DNA from: Thiotrichales bacterium
GTDB lineage: Bacteria > Pseudomonadota > Gammaproteobacteria > Francisellales > CACEW01
Direction of reading: 5' to 3'
Assembly (NCBI GenBank): GCA_023266165.1
Contig: JAHFRR010000009.1
Span: 1 to 15,418, forward strand
Length of the DNA: 15,418 nt
Shown: piece by piece, positions 13,120-15,418 of the stretch
Layout: each line of letters starts with the position of its first letter
How positions within the stretch are numbered: position 1 is the first letter of the stretch
Translations under genes and position numbers: made by a program
Notes under the pieces: generated by a model
What the model was told of the DNA's origin: nothing
Databases searched by the model: none
What the model saw: only the letters and a program-made list of their open reading frames with translations

Positions 13120-14385
13120 TTGGAAGATATTTTAAAAGTGGAGGGTGGATGCATCCTCAGAGGAGATGTCTCGGTTGCGGGCGCAAAAAATGCGGCATTG
13201 AAGATGCTACCCGCTTGTCTCTTGACATCAGAGCCTGTACTGTTGCGTAATCTCCCCCAGCTGCAAGATATCAGCTTGATGATTGCTTTGCTTGCAGATC
13301 TTGGGATGGAATGTACCTTTGAGAGCGGTACCTCCATTTGCCTACAAAGCCATGACATTGCGGATGTGACAGTTCCCTATGAGCTGGTGCGTGCGATGCG
13401 CGCTTCGATTGTGGTGTTGGGGCCTTTGCTGGCACGCTTTGGCTATGCGAGGGTGGCGTTACCAGGCGGGTGCGCCATTGGGACGCGCCCGATTGACATT
13501 CATTTAGCAGGGCTGAAGGTGATGGGCGCTGAGATTGAGCTGAAGCAAGGCTTTATTGAGGCCTCTGTCAGAGGGCGCTTGCAGGGCGCGCGTGTTCAAA
13601 TGCACACGGTGACTGTGACGGGTACTGAAAACTTGATGATGGCTGCAACGTTGGCGGAAGGCACGACGATCTTGGAAAATGCCGCGGCAGAGCCTGAAGT
13701 GGAAGATCTGGCGCGCATGCTCATCAAAATGGGTGCGAGAATTCATGGTGCAGGCACCTCGCGTATTGAGATTGAAGGCGTGCCAAGGTTGAATGGCACC
13801 ACGCATGATATTATTTTTGACAGGATTGAAGCGGGGACGTATTTGATTGCAGCAGCGATGACGCGTGGGGAAGTGACGATTCACAATGTGCAGAAAAAAC
13901 CTTTAGAGCTGGTGTTGCAGAAATTGGTGGAAGCGGGGGTGAGGCTCAAAACCTATGATGATACCATCACGGTCTTACGAGGTGATAAACCCTTGCAGGC
14001 ATTGACGATTGAGACAGGGCCCTATCCGGCGATGGCCACGGATCTTCAGCCTCAGTTTTTGGCACTCAATGCGATTGCATCCGGTGTGGGCATGATTACA
14101 GAAACCATTTTTGAGAATCGATTTATGCATGTCCCTGAGCTTCAAAGATTGGGCGCGAACATTCAAGTGAAAGAGCGTACGGCCGTGTCGGCTGGAGTAG
14201 ATAAGCTGATTGGTGCACCTGTCAAAGCGACAGATTTAAGGGCTGCAGCAGCTCTGGTCTTGGCGGGATTGGTGGCAGAGGGCATCACCTCCATCGAAGG
14301 AACGTATCATATGGATCGAGGATATGCCTTCTTAGAGGAAAAGTTTACGCAGCTTGGCGCGCGTATTTGGCGAGATGTGAGATGA
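13120..14385 (+). CDS. murA: UDP-N-acetylglucosamine 1-carboxyvinyltransferase MurA
   Basis: First committed step of peptidoglycan synthesis: transfers enolpyruvate from PEP to UDP-GlcNAc in the cytoplasm. 421 aa (E. coli 419), complete. It starts with TTG 13120, preceded by TAGGAAAA; no better start fits and homology begins at once (LKVEGGCILRGDVSVAGAKN). Lys23 in AGAKNAALKMLP and the catalytic Cys118 in PGGCAIGTRP are present (E. coli Lys22, Cys115). With Cys rather than Asp at this position the enzyme is predicted to be the fosfomycin-sensitive type. About 50 bp follow ibaG, and nadE begins 16 bp after the stop. Confidence 0.97.
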   Translation: MEDILKVEGGCILRGDVSVAGAKNAALKMLPACLLTSEPVLLRNLPQLQDISLMIALLADLGMECTFESGTSICLQSHDIADVTVPYELVRAMRASIVVLGPLLARFGYARVALPGGCAIGTRPIDIHLAGLKVMGAEIELKQGFIEASVRGRLQGARVQMHTVTVTGTENLMMAATLAEGTTILENAAAEPEVEDLARMLIKMGARIHGAGTSRIEIEGVPRLNGTTHDIIFDRIEAGTYLIAAAMTRGEVTIHNVQKKPLELVLQKLVEAGVRLKTYDDTITVLRGDKPLQALTIETGPYPAMATDLQPQFLALNAIASGVGMITETIFENRFMHVPELQRLGANIQVKERTAVSAGVDKLIGAPVKATDLRAAAALVLAGLVAEGITSIEGTYHMDRGYAFLEEKFTQLGARIWRDVR

Positions 14386-14401
14386 TGGGGTGTAAAATAC
14401 A

Positions 14402-15418
14402 ATGTTGACGTCATTTGGTTTGGTGCAATGTGCCTCGATCGCTGGGGCGATAGAAGACAATACGGAGCGGGTGTTGGCGTTGATCTCGCGCTACGCAAAG
14501 CTGGACATGCTGGTGTTTCCCGAGATGGTGTTGGCAGGTTATCCGCCGGAAGATCTTTTATTTCAAAGCAATATGCCTGAACGGATCCATCAGGCGCTGG
14601 AAAAAATCGCGGCGCACACCGTGGGGCGCTTGGTGGTTATCGGTCATCCGCTGTATGAAGAGGGGTTGTGCTATAACGCGCTGTCTGTCTTGGTTGAGGG
14701 GGCGCGCATCTTGGTGTATGCCAAGCGCAGGCTACCCAATTTTGGGGTGTTTGATGAGATGCGTTACTTCACGCCAGGAACGCGTCCAGGCTTGTTTTCT
14801 TATAAAGGCCATACCTTTGGCTTGATGATCTGTGAAGATGGTTGGTTTACGGAGGTGGCGCAGGATCTGAAAAAAGCAGGCGCCACGGTGTTGCTTCAAA
14901 TCAATGCCTCACCTTTCACCCAAACGCGTTATGAAGAGCGCTTAGTAGAGGCTTCCAAAAGAATTCGAGAAACCGACTTGCCTTTATTGAGTGTGTATTC
15001 GGTGGGGACGCAAGATGAGTTGATTTTTGATGGCGGTTCGTTTGTGATTGATGCGTCTCTGTGCTTACTGGCTGAAGGCGCACATTTTGAAGAGGACTGT
15101 GTTCGGGGTTTGATTGAAGGGCGGGGGAAGATTACTTCGCGTCATGCTAAATTTCCGGTGATGTCTATGATTGAACGAACGTATAAGGCCTTGGTGCAGG
15201 GGGTTCGAGACTATGTGCAACACCATGGATTTGAAGGGGTTCTGATAGGGCTTTCAGGAGGAATTGATTCGGCTCTGGTGTTGGCCATCGCGGTCGATGC
15301 TTTGGGCCCTGAGGCCGTGACAGCTGTTTCGATGCCTTCGTGCTATACCCTAGAGATGAGTGTGGAGGATGCCAAATGGGAGGCAGAGCGCTTGGGGGTT
15401 GAGTTTGAGGTGTTGCCC
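14402..15418 (+). CDS. nadE: Glutamine-dependent NAD+ synthetase, 3' end outside window
   Basis: Last step of NAD synthesis: amidates deamido-NAD using ammonia released from glutamine. 339 codons are visible, of roughly 540 expected. The N-terminal nitrilase-type glutaminase domain (about residues 1-250) shows the catalytic triad Glu41 (FPEMVLAGYPPEDLL), Lys108 (YAKRRLPNFGVFDEMRYF) and Cys144 (GLMICEDGW). The synthetase domain begins around 265, with the ATP-pyrophosphatase P-loop SGGIDS at 285-290. ATG 14402 follows murA by 16 bp with a poor ribosome site (ATGGGGTG), suggesting coupling to murA translation. Truncated by the window edge only. Confidence 0.95.
   Translation, partial: MLTSFGLVQCASIAGAIEDNTERVLALISRYAKLDMLVFPEMVLAGYPPEDLLFQSNMPERIHQALEKIAAHTVGRLVVIGHPLYEEGLCYNALSVLVEGARILVYAKRRLPNFGVFDEMRYFTPGTRPGLFSYKGHTFGLMICEDGWFTEVAQDLKKAGATVLLQINASPFTQTRYEERLVEASKRIRETDLPLLSVYSVGTQDELIFDGGSFVIDASLCLLAEGAHFEEDCVRGLIEGRGKITSRHAKFPVMSMIERTYKALVQGVRDYVQHHGFEGVLIGLSGGIDSALVLAIAVDALGPEAVTAVSMPSCYTLEMSVEDAKWEAERLGVEFEVLP

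Overview
The window looks like a gammaproteobacterial chromosome segment of moderate GC. The best clue is the gene order mlaE-mlaD-mlaC ... mlaB-ibaG-murA, which is the E. coli arrangement, together with a PepN-type M1 aminopeptidase. HemJ, a nitrilase-fused NAD synthetase and a nested palindromic repeat would fit a Legionellales/Coxiella-like lineage, but that is a guess; nothing here fixes the genus.

Layout, left to right. (1) 1-1743, minus: pepN, missing its 3' end. (2) 1820-3504, plus: permease and periplasmic binding protein of a ThiXY/TauAC-type ABC importer, with no ATPase gene beside them. (3) 3606-4890, plus: rplY (ribosomal protein L25/Ctc) and pth (peptidyl-tRNA hydrolase), a common translation pair, with a promoter in front. 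(4) 4909-6233, plus: three abutting 18-bp palindromes covering a promoter, then an AAA/ORC-like protein with a C-terminal winged helix and no Walker A lysine. (5) 6240-6662, minus: hemJ. (6) 6778-9072, plus: mlaE, mlaD, mlaC, encoding the membrane, MCE-ring and periplasmic carrier parts of the Mla phospholipid transport system. MlaD is unusual in carrying two MCE domains. mlaF is not at its usual place upstream of mlaE. (7) 9073-12462: an interruption of the mla operon. It holds a long inverted repeat with a REP-like core and a two-gene minus-strand operon with its own promoter, encoding a 169-aa coiled-coil protein and a 730-aa protein I cannot assign to any family. (8) 12478-15418, plus: mlaB, ibaG, murA and the 5' part of nadE.

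The conserved genes cover the cell envelope (Mla lipid trafficking, MurA for peptidoglycan), translation (L25, Pth), cofactors (HemJ for heme, NadE for NAD, possible thiamine-precursor uptake) and peptide turnover (PepN). The most interesting parts are the two-domain MlaD, the orphan two-gene module that splits the mla operon, and the triple-palindrome control region in front of the degenerate AAA/winged-helix protein.
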